A DNA stretch of 64,000 bases. Source: Thermohalobaculum sp951813525. Lineage in GTDB: Bacteria > Pseudomonadota > Alphaproteobacteria > Rhodobacterales > Rhodobacteraceae. Both the position numbers and the translations under genes were made by a program. The stretch is from the NCBI GenBank assembly GCA_951813525.2, contig CATOTJ020000003.1, forward strand, positions 1,054,001-1,118,000, written 5' to 3'. Shown one piece after another: positions 1-8,075 of the stretch (within the stretch, counting starts at the first letter, position 1; each line of letters begins with the position of its first letter). Below the pieces are notes generated by a model that had not been told where the DNA came from, did no database searches, and saw nothing but the letters and a program-made list of their open reading frames with translations.

Positions 1-261
1 GTTATAGGTCCGCGCCCGGCCCGCATCGGCAAAGGCCGTTTCGAATTCCGAGATATCGGCGCCAACGCAAAGGTGCCCGCCCGCGCCGGTCAGGATGACG
101 GCGCGCACATCTTCATCACCTGCCAGCCGATCCATCAGGGGCGGCAGCGCTGACCACATCGCCGACGACATGGCATTGCGCACATCCGGGCGGTTCAGCG
201 TGACGGTCGCGATGGCGTCGGCAAATGTCAGACGTATCGCATCGTCGGCAACGCTTTCCAT
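1..261 (-). CDS. Enoyl-CoA hydratase/isomerase family protein (C-terminus off the window)
   Basis: Only the first 87 codons lie in the window; the frame is open to base 1. The N-terminus has the crotonase pattern: a beta-strand with TLNRPDVRNAM at about residues 21-31, then VRAVILTGAGG and the oxyanion-hole region HLCVGADISEF near residues 63-73. Crotonases hydrate or isomerise acyl-CoA thioesters, usually in fatty-acid or amino-acid breakdown; the substrate cannot be told from this fragment. The ATG overlaps the stop of the upstream deacetylase gene as ATGA, so the two are probably translationally coupled. The call at superfamily level is firm. Confidence 0.85.
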   Translation of the reverse strand, partial: MESVADDAIRLTFADAIATVTLNRPDVRNAMSSAMWSALPPLMDRLAGDEDVRAVILTGAGGHLCVGADISEFETAFADAGRARTYN

Positions 262-1139
262 CAGCCGCTCCACGGATGCGTCTGGGCAAACCGGTCTGCA
301 ATCTCTGATCTGGTCGTGATCCAGACATCGTCGCGCGCTGCGGCGTCACGCACAAATTCATCCAGCGCCCAGATCCGGCCGGGGCGGCCAATAATGCGCA
401 GATGCAGCCCGACCGACAGCATCCGCGGGCCGTAATCTGCGGCCTCTGCGCATAACCAATCCAGACTGCGCCGGGCATAATCCAGCCAGTCCTGCGGCGA
501 ATAGGCAGGCGCCGTCCAGAACTTCATATCGTTGGTGTCCAGCGCATAGGGTATCACGATCAGCGGGCGGATCGTGCCATCGCTCATCTCGACGCCTTCC
601 CATCGGGGCAGGTCGTCCGAAAGGTCGTCCATATGATAGGAATAGCCCTCTTCGACCAACAGGCGCCGGGTATTGGGCGTGTGCAGATACCGCGAAAGCC
701 ATCCGGCGGGCGGCTTGCCGCAGGTCTTGGCGATGGATTGCGCGGCCCGGGCGATAAAGGCGCGTTCGCGCTCCTCGTCCATCGAAAACTGATGGACCCA
801 GCGCCAGCCATGGGAACAGACCTCGTGCCCGGCATCGACAATCTGCCGCGTCAGGTCCGGGGCCTCTTCCAGGCTTTGCGCCGCAGCGGTGATCGTCGCA
901 ACCGCGCCATGATCGGCCAGAACCCGCAAAACGCGCGGCCCGCCCGCGCGCACTCCATAGAGATAGTTCGATTCGTTGACATAATTCCTGATCGGAACCG
1001 AAACGGCGACGCCAAGCTCGTCGACCGGTTCCGGGCGCTTGTCGCCGCGGGCGATCGACATCTCCGACCCTTCTTCGACATTGACGACCAACGACAGCGC
1101 GACGCGTTTGCCCGTTGGCCATCCAAAATCGTTAGTCAT
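261..1139 (-). CDS. Polysaccharide deacetylase / PuuE-like allantoinase family protein
   Basis: A 292-residue protein of the NodB-fold family, closest in feel to PuuE-type allantoinases: the usual TFDDG metal motif is replaced by VVNVEEGSE (about residues 18-26), followed by GVRAGGPRVL and EVCSHGWRWVHQF near residues 105-120. PuuE-type enzymes open cyclic amides such as allantoin rather than deacetylating chitin, so a cytosolic cyclic-amide hydrolase is the likely role. There is no signal peptide. The start is ATG at 1139. No other ureide genes sit beside it; the coupled downstream gene is a crotonase. Family is clear, substrate is inferred. Confidence 0.8.
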   Translation of the reverse strand: MTNDFGWPTGKRVALSLVVNVEEGSEMSIARGDKRPEPVDELGVAVSVPIRNYVNESNYLYGVRAGGPRVLRVLADHGAVATITAAAQSLEEAPDLTRQIVDAGHEVCSHGWRWVHQFSMDEERERAFIARAAQSIAKTCGKPPAGWLSRYLHTPNTRRLLVEEGYSYHMDDLSDDLPRWEGVEMSDGTIRPLIVIPYALDTNDMKFWTAPAYSPQDWLDYARRSLDWLCAEAADYGPRMLSVGLHLRIIGRPGRIWALDEFVRDAAARDDVWITTRSEIADRFAQTHPWSG

Positions 1140-1213
1140 GTCGCGCCCCCGTTTGCGTGGGCGCGACAGTTCACGGGCCGCACTGCGCCGTCAAGGGCGG
1201 CACGGCCCCGGTC

Positions 1214-1609
1214 TCAGGTTTCGGGTTCAAAATCCAGCGCGGCGCCATTGATGCAATACCGCAATCCCGTGGGGTCCGGGCCATCCGGGAAGACATGGCC
1301 AAGATGCGCCTCGCACTTGGCACAGTGCACTTCCGTGCGGCGCATGAACCAGCTTCGGTCGTCTTTTTCGCCCACCGCACCGCCTTCGGTCGGCTGATAA
1401 AAGCTGGGCCAGCCTGTGCCGCTGTCGAATTTCGTCCCTTGCTCGAACAACTCGGCCCCGCAGCAGACACAATGGAACATGCCTGGGGATTTCGGGAAAT
1501 CGTCGTGGGTGAACGGGCGTTCGGTGGCGTGTTTACGTGTCACACGATAGGCTTCGGGTGAAAGCTGGGCGCGCCATTCCTCGTCTGTCTTACGGATTTT
1601 GTCGGCCAC
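1214..1609 (-). CDS. msrB: Peptide-methionine (R)-S-oxide reductase MsrB
   Basis: A 131-residue, full-length MsrB that reduces methionine-R-sulfoxide in proteins and so repairs oxidative damage. The two zinc-binding CxxC pairs are visible (CVCCGAELF and CAKCEAHLGHVF), as are the substrate-loop stretch SGTGWPSFYQP and the catalytic-cysteine motif RYCINGAAL near the C-terminus. It lacks a signal peptide, so it is cytoplasmic. It lies alone on the minus strand, with 74 bases before the PuuE-like gene, and is divergent from the OlsB-like gene across a short intergenic region with inverted repeats. Confidence 0.95.
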   Translation of the reverse strand: MADKIRKTDEEWRAQLSPEAYRVTRKHATERPFTHDDFPKSPGMFHCVCCGAELFEQGTKFDSGTGWPSFYQPTEGGAVGEKDDRSWFMRRTEVHCAKCEAHLGHVFPDGPDPTGLRYCINGAALDFEPET

Positions 1610-1649
1610 GGATCACTTCTCCTGATTTGTCGCGACGGTGGTGCGAACA

Positions 1650-1674
1650 TGACACGTTCATGTCATGAATGAAC
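1650..1674. promoter_or_regulatory. Overlapping inverted repeats between msrB and the olsB-like gene
   Basis: Two interlocked inverted repeats occupy the divergent intergenic region: tgaca (1650-1654) with tgtca (1661-1665), and gttcat (1656-1661) with atgaac (1669-1674). The stretch also reads as imperfect 11-base direct repeats beginning catgaca and catgtca, which resembles half of a PhoB box. An operator acting on one or both genes is an inference. Confidence 0.35.
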
Positions 1675-1736
1675 TTGTATATAGTGATTGCATGGATATC
1701 TGACATCCGTTGGCAAGAACCAATTGTGGCGGGCGC

Positions 1737-2486
1737 ATGATGTTTACCGGGGGACGCTTTAAAGCGCGGATTGCGGCGAGCCAGGCCGATGTGACGGCCT
1801 GTCAGCAATTGCGCTATCTGACTTTCGTCGAGATGCGCGGTCTGGAAACTGCGCAGGAAGATGCGCTGGACACGGACGAGTTTGATCCGCTGTGCCATCA
1901 TCTGATGGTCGAAGACACGCGATCGGGACAACTGGTCTGCTGTTTTCGCATGATGCCTTTGGCTTCGGGCAGCGAGATTTCACGAAGCTATTCGGCGAAG
2001 TATTACGATCTGCGGGCGCTTGCCGATTTTCCCGGCCCCTTGGTCGAGATGGGCCGCTTCTGCATCCATCCGGCCTGGAAGGACCCGGCAATATTGCGCG
2101 TCGCCTGGACCGCGATGACCCGCTTTGTCGACGAAAACGGTGTCGAGATGCTGTTCGGCTGTTCCAGCTTTCATGGCGTCGACGCCGAAGAATATGCTGA
2201 TGCGTTCGCGCTGCTGAAGGAAAAGCACATCGCACCGAAACGCTGGTTGCCGCGGGTCAAAGCACCGAAGGTTTTTCGCTTTGCCCGCCGTTTGCGTGTC
2301 CGCACACCGAACATGAAACTGGCGCTTGGACGCATGCCGCCCCTGTTGCGAACCTATCTGGTGATGGGTGGCTGGGTGTCCGATCATGCAGTGATCGATA
2401 ACGAGTTGAACACGCTGCATGTCTTCACGGGGGTCGAGATCCGCCGCGTCCCCGAGGGCCGCGCCAAGGTTTTGCGTGGGGGTTGA
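1737..2486 (+). CDS. OlsB-like GNAT N-acyltransferase (ornithine-lipid type)
   Basis: A 249-residue GNAT-fold protein of the group that includes OlsB, which transfers a 3-hydroxyacyl chain from acyl-ACP to ornithine to make lyso-ornithine lipid. Family-typical segments are visible: QLRYLTFVEM, DTDEFDPLCHHLMVED, and VEMGRFCIHPAW with a following GCSSFHG. It acts at the inner face of the inner membrane. The ATG at 1737 is preferred over an upstream TTG at 1710 because the homologous region begins there. No olsA partner is adjacent. A broader hemolysin-like acyltransferase label would also fit. Confidence 0.75.
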   Translation: MMFTGGRFKARIAASQADVTACQQLRYLTFVEMRGLETAQEDALDTDEFDPLCHHLMVEDTRSGQLVCCFRMMPLASGSEISRSYSAKYYDLRALADFPGPLVEMGRFCIHPAWKDPAILRVAWTAMTRFVDENGVEMLFGCSSFHGVDAEEYADAFALLKEKHIAPKRWLPRVKAPKVFRFARRLRVRTPNMKLALGRMPPLLRTYLVMGGWVSDHAVIDNELNTLHVFTGVEIRRVPEGRAKVLRGG

Positions 2487-2595
2487 ACCTCCCGGTGCCC
2501 GGCGACTGCCAGACCCTTCCAAGCCCTATATCGCCCCGCCTTGCGGTGCCGCGCCCATTGCACAAGGATCGCTTTGCATCATTGGGGAATTTGCC

Positions 2596-3543
2596 ATGAA
2601 GTTTGACCTGTCAAATCTGTTCGATCCGCGCGCCATCACCGACGAGACGGCTGCCTTCAATGCCAAGCTGGAGGCAGAGCTGGCCGCCGCGCCGAGAATT
2701 TACGACTTCCCGCCAGAGATCGTCAGGGCCTCGCGCGCCGAAGGAAAGGGTGCGCTGCCATTGGGCGGCCCGTTGGATGGCTCGGAATGGCAGGATATCC
2801 CGGGTGCGCCTGGCGGGCCGGGGCGGGTGCGTGTCTCTGAACCCGTTGGCGATCCTGTCGGCATCTATTTGCACATTCACGGTGGCGGTTGGACATTGGG
2901 CGCGCCCGATCAATATGACAATTCGTGCCAGTTCATGGCGCGCGAAACAGGAATGCGGGTAATTTCGGTCGCCTATCGCCTGGCGCCTGAACATCCCTGG
3001 CCCGCGCAGCGTGAAGACTGCGTGGCAGCGGCGAAATGGGTTCTGGGGGACAGCGATCTTCCGGTCGTGATCGGCGGCGAATCGGCCGGTGCGCATCTGA
3101 GCATGGTGACCGCGCTCGCATTGCGCGATGCCGGGCAGGGCGACCGGGTGCGCGGTCTGGTGCTCTATTACGGATGCTTTGATGTGCGCGGCACACCCTC
3201 TGCGATGACCTGGGGCGATCGCTACCTTATCCTATCGACACCCGTGATTAACTGGTTTCAGGACTTTCTCGATCCCGGCGCCAAGGCGCGGGGCGGATCG
3301 GCGCTGTCGCCGATACTGGCCGATTTGCAGGGCCTGCCGCCCGCCCTTTTCTTGGTCGGCACCGAAGATCCGCTTTTGGACGACACATTGTTCATGGCCG
3401 GGCGCTGGCGGGCTGCGGGCAATGACGGCCGGTTAATGGTTTATCCCGGCGGGGTGCACGGGTTTGATGCATTCGACGAGCTGAAAATCGCCCGCGATTC
3501 GCGCGCCGAAACAGTCGCATTTGCCAAAAACTGCCTGCAATAG
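2596..3543 (+). CDS. Alpha/beta hydrolase, hormone-sensitive-lipase family esterase
   Basis: A 315-residue esterase of the HSL (type IV) family. The oxyanion motif HGGGW lies near residue 95, the nucleophile elbow GGESAGAH near residue 160, the acidic residue in GTEDPLLDD and the catalytic histidine in GGVHGFDAF close to the C-terminus, so the triad is complete. No signal peptide is seen. The frame is open upstream for 59 codons, but the ATG at 2596 is where conserved sequence starts. These enzymes hydrolyse short-chain or aromatic esters; the natural substrate is unknown. Confidence 0.88.
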   Translation: MKFDLSNLFDPRAITDETAAFNAKLEAELAAAPRIYDFPPEIVRASRAEGKGALPLGGPLDGSEWQDIPGAPGGPGRVRVSEPVGDPVGIYLHIHGGGWTLGAPDQYDNSCQFMARETGMRVISVAYRLAPEHPWPAQREDCVAAAKWVLGDSDLPVVIGGESAGAHLSMVTALALRDAGQGDRVRGLVLYYGCFDVRGTPSAMTWGDRYLILSTPVINWFQDFLDPGAKARGGSALSPILADLQGLPPALFLVGTEDPLLDDTLFMAGRWRAAGNDGRLMVYPGGVHGFDAFDELKIARDSRAETVAFAKNCLQ

Positions 3544-3573
3544 CGGGCTGCCGGGTTTCGCCACTCACCCGCT

Positions 3574-3999
3574 TCAACCGCTCAAAGCTATCCGAAACCC
3601 GGTCTCGCCATGTGCCGACGCGCCGGTCGGGGTCCATCCCGCACGGGTATAAAAACGTTCTGCCCGCGTGCCGGGGTCGGTGCTGAGGCGGGCAAAGGCA
3701 TGCCCCGCGGCGCGCAAATCCGACAGGGCCGCGTTCAGCAGGGCCTGGCCGGTCCCGCGCCCCTCGGCGTCCGGATCGACGAACAGCGCCCATATCGTGC
3801 CGTCATCCGGTTCGGCCGCCGAGAACCCCGCAATCCAATCACCCTCGACCGCCACATGAAACAGCTTTCGGTCCAGAAAGCTTTGCAGAACTGCCTCGGT
3901 GATCGCGCCCGGATCTGACAGCCGGTTTTCGCGCACGCTCGCCCGGACCTGGACGATCCGTGGCAGATCAGCGGCACTGGCGCGGCGCAGGACCGTCAA
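3574..3999 (-). CDS. GNAT family N-acetyltransferase
   Basis: A 141-residue single-domain GNAT acetyltransferase. The acetyl-CoA-binding motif A is VDPDAEGRGTGQALLNAAL, followed by FYTRAGWTPTG, the usual motif B. Substrate is unknown. The frame stays open to 4077, inside ggt, but a TTG at 3999 gives the normal family start (MTVLRRASAADLP) and places the start 5 bases inside the ggt stop region, suggesting co-transcription and coupling with ggt. Enzyme class is secure; the start is a reasoned choice. Confidence 0.8.
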   Translation of the reverse strand: MTVLRRASAADLPRIVQVRASVRENRLSDPGAITEAVLQSFLDRKLFHVAVEGDWIAGFSAAEPDDGTIWALFVDPDAEGRGTGQALLNAALSDLRAAGHAFARLSTDPGTRAERFYTRAGWTPTGASAHGETGFRIALSG

Positions 4000-4003
4000 C
4001 GGT

Positions 4004-5755
4004 CTATTCGCCGACGGCGACGCCCTCGCGCCGCGGATCGGCGCCGCCGGAAAGCGCGCCATCCGGCCCGATGACAATGGTATGGACGCCGGAGTTCATC
4101 TCGCGCACCTCGACCTCGTGCCCAGCCGATTTCAGGCCTTCGATGATATCTGCCGCCAGCCCGGGGTCGACACGGATCGCATCGCCGTTGCGGTGCGAGA
4201 CATGGGGCAAAGCTGCGGCCTCGGCCGGGTCCAGACCGAAATGCAAAATCGCGATCAGGTTTTGGGCAACGTATTCGGGGATGCGCGACCCGCCCGGCGA
4301 CCCGGTCAGCACGACCGGACGGTCGCCGTCATAGACGATAGTTGGCGACATCGAAGACCGGGGCCGCTTGCCCGGCGCCACAGCGTTTGCAATCGGCTTG
4401 CCGTCACGATCCGGGCGGAACGAAAAATCGGTGAGTTGATTGTTGAGCAGAAATCCGGCCGCCATGCGGCCCGACCCAAACGCCGTTTCAATCGACGCGG
4501 TCAACGAAATCGCGAGGCCGTCAGCATCAACGACCGAAAGATGCGTCGTTCCCGGCGTTCCCAGGCTGGCATCCGGGGCAAAAAGCGCGCCTTCGCGCCA
4601 TGGCGGATCGCCCGCCGTCGCGCGGCCGGTGCTTGCCGCCGCGCGATTGATCAGCCGCGCACGCGACAGCATATAGTCAAGATCCAGAAGACCCTTCACA
4701 GGTACTTTTACAAAGTCCGAATCCGCCAGAAAAGCGGCGCGGTCGGCATAGGCCAGGCGCGATGCCTCGGCAAAAAGATGCCAAAGCGTCGCCTGATCCA
4801 GGGCCAACTCGTCCGGTTTGAACCTGTCCAGCAACATCAGCATCTGGCCGACCGTCGTGGCTCCGGACGACGGCGGCCCCATCCCGCAAATCCTGAAGCT
4901 GCGATTGGGGTGGCAGATCGCAGGGCGTTCGATCACGCGATAAGCGGCCAGATCACCGGTGCCGAGGCTGCCGGGCACCGGATCGGCAGCTACCGCCGCC
5001 ACAATGGCATCGGCAATCGGCCCCGAATAGAAGGCAGCAGCGCGGCCTTCCGCGATCGCCTCAAGCGTCGCCGCCAGGTCCGGCTGGCGCAGAGTTGCGC
5101 CGATATCCGGCGCCGCGCCGCTGGGTCGGAAAAGATCGCCAGCCGCGCTGCCATCCAACCGCGCGCCATATTGGCTCAGCATCCCGTGCAGGCGTTCTGA
5201 AACCGGGAACCCGTCGCGTGCCAGCGCGATTGCCGGTTCGAACAGCTCGGCCCAGGCCAGTTTCCCGTGGCGCTGGTGCAGCGTTTCGAACAAACGAACC
5301 AGCCCCGGCGTTCCGACCGATCGTCCGCTGACAACGGCGGCCCGGAAACCCATCGCCTCGCCGTCTGCCATGAAGAGGTCGGGCGTCGCCCCGGCAGGCG
5401 CCGTTTCGCGGGCATCGAAACTGGTGATGCCATTGGCGCCGTGGACCAGTGCAAAGGCCCCGCCGCCGATGCCGCTGGACTGCGGCTCGACAACGTTCAG
5501 CACCAAAAGCGCCGCGATGGCGGCATCGGCGGCCGAACCTCCGCGCGCCAGAATGGCGGCCCCGGCTTTTGCAGCGGCCGGGTGCGCGGCAACGATCATC
5601 TGCCGCTCTGCTGTGACCAATGGCTTTGCCGTCATCCCGGTCGCCGCCTCGGGATCGGCCCGGGTCTGCGCGGTGGCAGCGGATATTGCAATCGGGCCAG
5701 CGACGGCAAATGCGGTCAGCGCAGGCGCAACCAAAGCAGTCAGGAACGGGCGCAT
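4004..5755 (-). CDS. ggt: Gamma-glutamyltransferase (periplasmic glutathione hydrolase)
   Basis: A 583-residue gamma-glutamyltranspeptidase precursor. GGT cleaves the gamma-glutamyl bond of glutathione and conjugates in the periplasm and autoprocesses at a threonine. Here the processing/nucleophile site is GTTHLSVVDADG, and the family segments GGGAFALVH, GPPSSGATT and TGSPGGSRI are present. The signal peptide begins MRPFLTALVAPALTAF and ends near SAATAQT. The ATG at 5755 is supported by a ggagg Shine-Dalgarno upstream; the frame runs further up without support. It is divergent from an L-ATC hydrolase gene, 97 bases away. Confidence 0.93.
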   Translation of the reverse strand: MRPFLTALVAPALTAFAVAGPIAISAATAQTRADPEAATGMTAKPLVTAERQMIVAAHPAAAKAGAAILARGGSAADAAIAALLVLNVVEPQSSGIGGGAFALVHGANGITSFDARETAPAGATPDLFMADGEAMGFRAAVVSGRSVGTPGLVRLFETLHQRHGKLAWAELFEPAIALARDGFPVSERLHGMLSQYGARLDGSAAGDLFRPSGAAPDIGATLRQPDLAATLEAIAEGRAAAFYSGPIADAIVAAVAADPVPGSLGTGDLAAYRVIERPAICHPNRSFRICGMGPPSSGATTVGQMLMLLDRFKPDELALDQATLWHLFAEASRLAYADRAAFLADSDFVKVPVKGLLDLDYMLSRARLINRAAASTGRATAGDPPWREGALFAPDASLGTPGTTHLSVVDADGLAISLTASIETAFGSGRMAAGFLLNNQLTDFSFRPDRDGKPIANAVAPGKRPRSSMSPTIVYDGDRPVVLTGSPGGSRIPEYVAQNLIAILHFGLDPAEAAALPHVSHRNGDAIRVDPGLAADIIEGLKSAGHEVEVREMNSGVHTIVIGPDGALSGGADPRREGVAVGE

Positions 5756-5852
5756 CAGATCCTCCAGGTCTTTGACCCAAGCGTGCCCGTTCGCCGCGCG
5801 GTTGACCAGACCCAGTTGCGAGATCATCCTGTCGGAAACCCAAGAGGACCCC

Positions 5853-6329
5853 ATGGCCAAAACCGAACTGCCGATGTTGGAACAGCGCCGCATCGAGGCG
5901 AACATCCTGAAACCCGTCTACGAGGAAATGGCCGAGCGTTTGGGCGACGAACTGGCCCAGGAGATTTTGGGCGCTGCCGTCATCAGGGACTCGATCAGCC
6001 AGGGAAAGGCCTATTCCGAAGGCTTAGAGGATCGCGGCCTATTGGCCTTTCGTGCCACCATGGGACAGTGGAAGGCATCAGGCGCGCTCGAGATGGAAAT
6101 GCTGAAAGAGACCCAAGAAGAGGTCCATTTCAACATTACCCGCTGCAAATATTCCGAGATGTATCGCGAGATGGGTCTGGGCCATATCGGCCATCTGCTT
6201 TCTTGTAATCGCGACGGTACTTTCTGCACCGGATTTAATCCGGACATTAAGCTGGAACGAACGCAAACCATCATGAGCGGCGCCAGCCATTGCGATTTCC
6301 GCTACCGCATCGAAGAGGATGCGGATTGA
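5853..6329 (+). CDS. L-2-amino-thiazoline-4-carboxylate (ATC) hydrolase family protein
   Basis: A 158-residue protein of the L-2-amino-thiazoline-4-carboxylic acid hydrolase family. The characterised Pseudomonas enzyme opens the thiazoline ring of L-ATC to S-carbamoyl-cysteine on the way to cysteine. Supporting segments are the cysteine-containing FNITRCKYSEMYREMG, HLLSCNRDG and the C-terminal SHCDFRYRIEED. A purine-rich Shine-Dalgarno (aagagga) precedes the ATG at 5853. Whether this homologue acts on ATC is unknown. Divergent from ggt, so the two may share control. Confidence 0.75.
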   Translation: MAKTELPMLEQRRIEANILKPVYEEMAERLGDELAQEILGAAVIRDSISQGKAYSEGLEDRGLLAFRATMGQWKASGALEMEMLKETQEEVHFNITRCKYSEMYREMGLGHIGHLLSCNRDGTFCTGFNPDIKLERTQTIMSGASHCDFRYRIEEDAD

Positions 6330-6388
6330 CGCACCGGCCTCAGCCGCCCATATTTGGCGGATTACGAATTGATTAAGAGGTTGAAACA

Positions 6389-6988
6389 ATGCGGCGGGTC
6401 GCGGGTATTTTCCTGACCGTCCTCTGCCTGGCCCCGGCACCGGCCCTGGCTGATGCCCAGTTCACGGCAGACGACATCATCAAACACTTCATGAAGGGCA
6501 AGGCGACGGCCAAGGCCGATCCGGCGCCGGAGGTCGCGGCCACGCGGCCGTCGCTGCCGGCGGCGCGCGACGATGATGACGATATGGTTCTGCCGCTGAC
6601 GGGCGCCAAGCGCGGTGTGACGCTGGGCAGCGGCGGAAAGCCCGGCAAAACCGCTGGCAGCCTGGATCTGCTGATCACCTTCGAATCCGGTTCGGACAAG
6701 CTGACCTCGCAAGCGAGGCGCAATCTCGATGCCTTTGCAACTGCCTTGCGCAGCCCGGCGCTATTGACGTTCGCGTTCGAGGTCGAAGGGCACACGGATG
6801 CGGCCGGTTCCGATCAGGCCAATATGGTCCTGTCGCAAAAACGTGCGGACTCGGTGGTTGGCTATCTGATCAATCGCGGCGTTGACGGAAACCGGTTGCA
6901 GGCACGCGGGTTCGGAGAGACACGGCCATTGATGTCGGACCCGAACCATCCGCAAAACCGGCGTGTCGTGACCCGGCGAATTCGATAG
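6389..6988 (+). CDS. OmpA-family peptidoglycan-binding protein
   Basis: A 199-residue exported protein: signal peptide MRRVAGIFLTVLCLAPAPALA, a charged linker, then an OmpA C-terminal domain from about residue 95. The domain shows LITFESGSDKLT, VEGHTDAAGSDQAN, LSQKRADSVVGYL and GFGETRP followed by NRRV, the pattern that holds diaminopimelate in peptidoglycan. It lacks a beta-barrel and is not evidently a lipoprotein (no lipobox cysteine), so it is probably periplasmic and wall-anchored. An aagagg Shine-Dalgarno precedes the ATG at 6389. Confidence 0.88.
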   Translation: MRRVAGIFLTVLCLAPAPALADAQFTADDIIKHFMKGKATAKADPAPEVAATRPSLPAARDDDDDMVLPLTGAKRGVTLGSGGKPGKTAGSLDLLITFESGSDKLTSQARRNLDAFATALRSPALLTFAFEVEGHTDAAGSDQANMVLSQKRADSVVGYLINRGVDGNRLQARGFGETRPLMSDPNHPQNRRVVTRRIR

Positions 6989-7065
6989 AATCACATCGCC
7001 GCTAACCGGTTGGTAACCACCGTGGCATCTGATCAGCGGGACACCCCTTTGACGGAGCGGACAGC

Positions 7066-7956
7066 GTGGACAGCGACAATGACGGCGAGGGCGCCGCAAA
7101 GGCCGGTTTTGGCGAACGGTTCGGCTCGTCATTCGCGACCCGTCTGCCATTGAACATCACGGCTAAAAACAGCCTGACAAAAGACAGCCTGACAAAGGAC
7201 AGCCCGGCCAAGAACAGCCCGGCCAAGAACAGCACAGCCAAGAACAGCACAGCGCAACGTACACCCAGGCGGCCCCGCCATGGGCAGGATCATCAGCGTG
7301 GCCACCGGGCCAGATTGCGCGAACGGTTTCTGGCCGCCGGTGCCGACAGTGTCGCCGACTACGAGATGCTGGAACTGGTGCTGTTTCGTGCGATCCCGCA
7401 GCGCGATGTGAAACCCATCGCAAAACGGCTGATCGATACCTTTGGCGATTTCAACCGGGTCATCTCCGCGCCGCGGGCGCGTTTGGCTGAAGTGTCCGGT
7501 ATCGGCCCGGCGGTGATCTGCGAATTGAAGATCGTCGAGGCCGCCGCCCATCGTCTGGCCCGGGCGCGCGTCATGCACCGCCACGCCCTGTCCAGTTGGT
7601 CGTCGTTAATGGACTATTGCAAGACAACGATGGCGCACCGCGACACCGAACAGTTCCGCATACTGTTTCTCGACCGGAAAAACGTCCTGATCGCCGACGA
7701 AGAACAGGCCAAGGGCACGGTCGATCATGTTCCGGTCTACCCGCGGGAGGTGGTCAAACGCGGGTTGGAGCTGAATGCCTCGGCGTTGATCCTGGTCCAC
7801 AATCATCCCTCTGGCGACCCGACCCCCAGCCAAGCAGATATCGATATGACCCGCCAGATCGAACGCGCGGCCCAGGCGGTCGGACTGGTCCTGCACGATC
7901 ATGTCATCGTTGGCAAAGAGATGGATACCAGCTTTCGAACCACCGGATTGCTATAG
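7066..7956 (+). CDS. radC: RadC-family JAMM-domain protein with an N-terminal repeat
   Basis: A 296-residue RadC/YicR-type protein. An N-terminal helix-hairpin-helix-like region (SGIGPAVICELK) precedes the JAMM metalloprotease-like domain, with zinc motif HNHPSGDPTPSQAD near residue 245. RadC proteins are widespread; the DNA-repair name is historical and their function is unsettled. The start is GTG at 7066 with a ggag Shine-Dalgarno. The unusual part is residues 35-64: six five-residue repeats of the type NSLTK/DSPAK, encoded by a 15-base tandem repeat. Conserved RadC sequence begins only after it, near residue 77. Confidence 0.9.
   Translation: MDSDNDGEGAAKAGFGERFGSSFATRLPLNITAKNSLTKDSLTKDSPAKNSPAKNSTAKNSTAQRTPRRPRHGQDHQRGHRARLRERFLAAGADSVADYEMLELVLFRAIPQRDVKPIAKRLIDTFGDFNRVISAPRARLAEVSGIGPAVICELKIVEAAAHRLARARVMHRHALSSWSSLMDYCKTTMAHRDTEQFRILFLDRKNVLIADEEQAKGTVDHVPVYPREVVKRGLELNASALILVHNHPSGDPTPSQADIDMTRQIERAAQAVGLVLHDHVIVGKEMDTSFRTTGLL
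7168..7257 (+). repeat. 15-base tandem repeat, six units, inside radC
   Basis: Six in-frame 15-base units encode NSLTK, DSLTK, DSPAK, NSPAK, NSTAK and NSTAQ. Neighbouring units are most alike, as expected of stepwise slippage or unequal exchange. The run lies in the poorly conserved N-terminal extension, so copy number could change without harming the JAMM domain. Confidence 0.9.
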
Positions 7957-8075
7957 CTGCGCCTGCGATCCCGCCGTCTCTTACCGACAGCGTTGCGGCG
8001 AAATTTGTCGGTCGAGCCGCTCTGTGAGATAATTTCCCCCTGCCGCGCTTTGCCGGCTTTGGAGGGGGAAGCATC

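Noticed and set aside
3899..5200. A long plus-strand open frame across ggt
   Set aside because: Basic, low-complexity product in the opposite strand of a conserved enzyme; typical high-GC shadow frame.
7168..7257. Repeats in radC as a CRISPR-like array
   Set aside because: Units are contiguous, in frame and without spacers; they are a coding tandem repeat.
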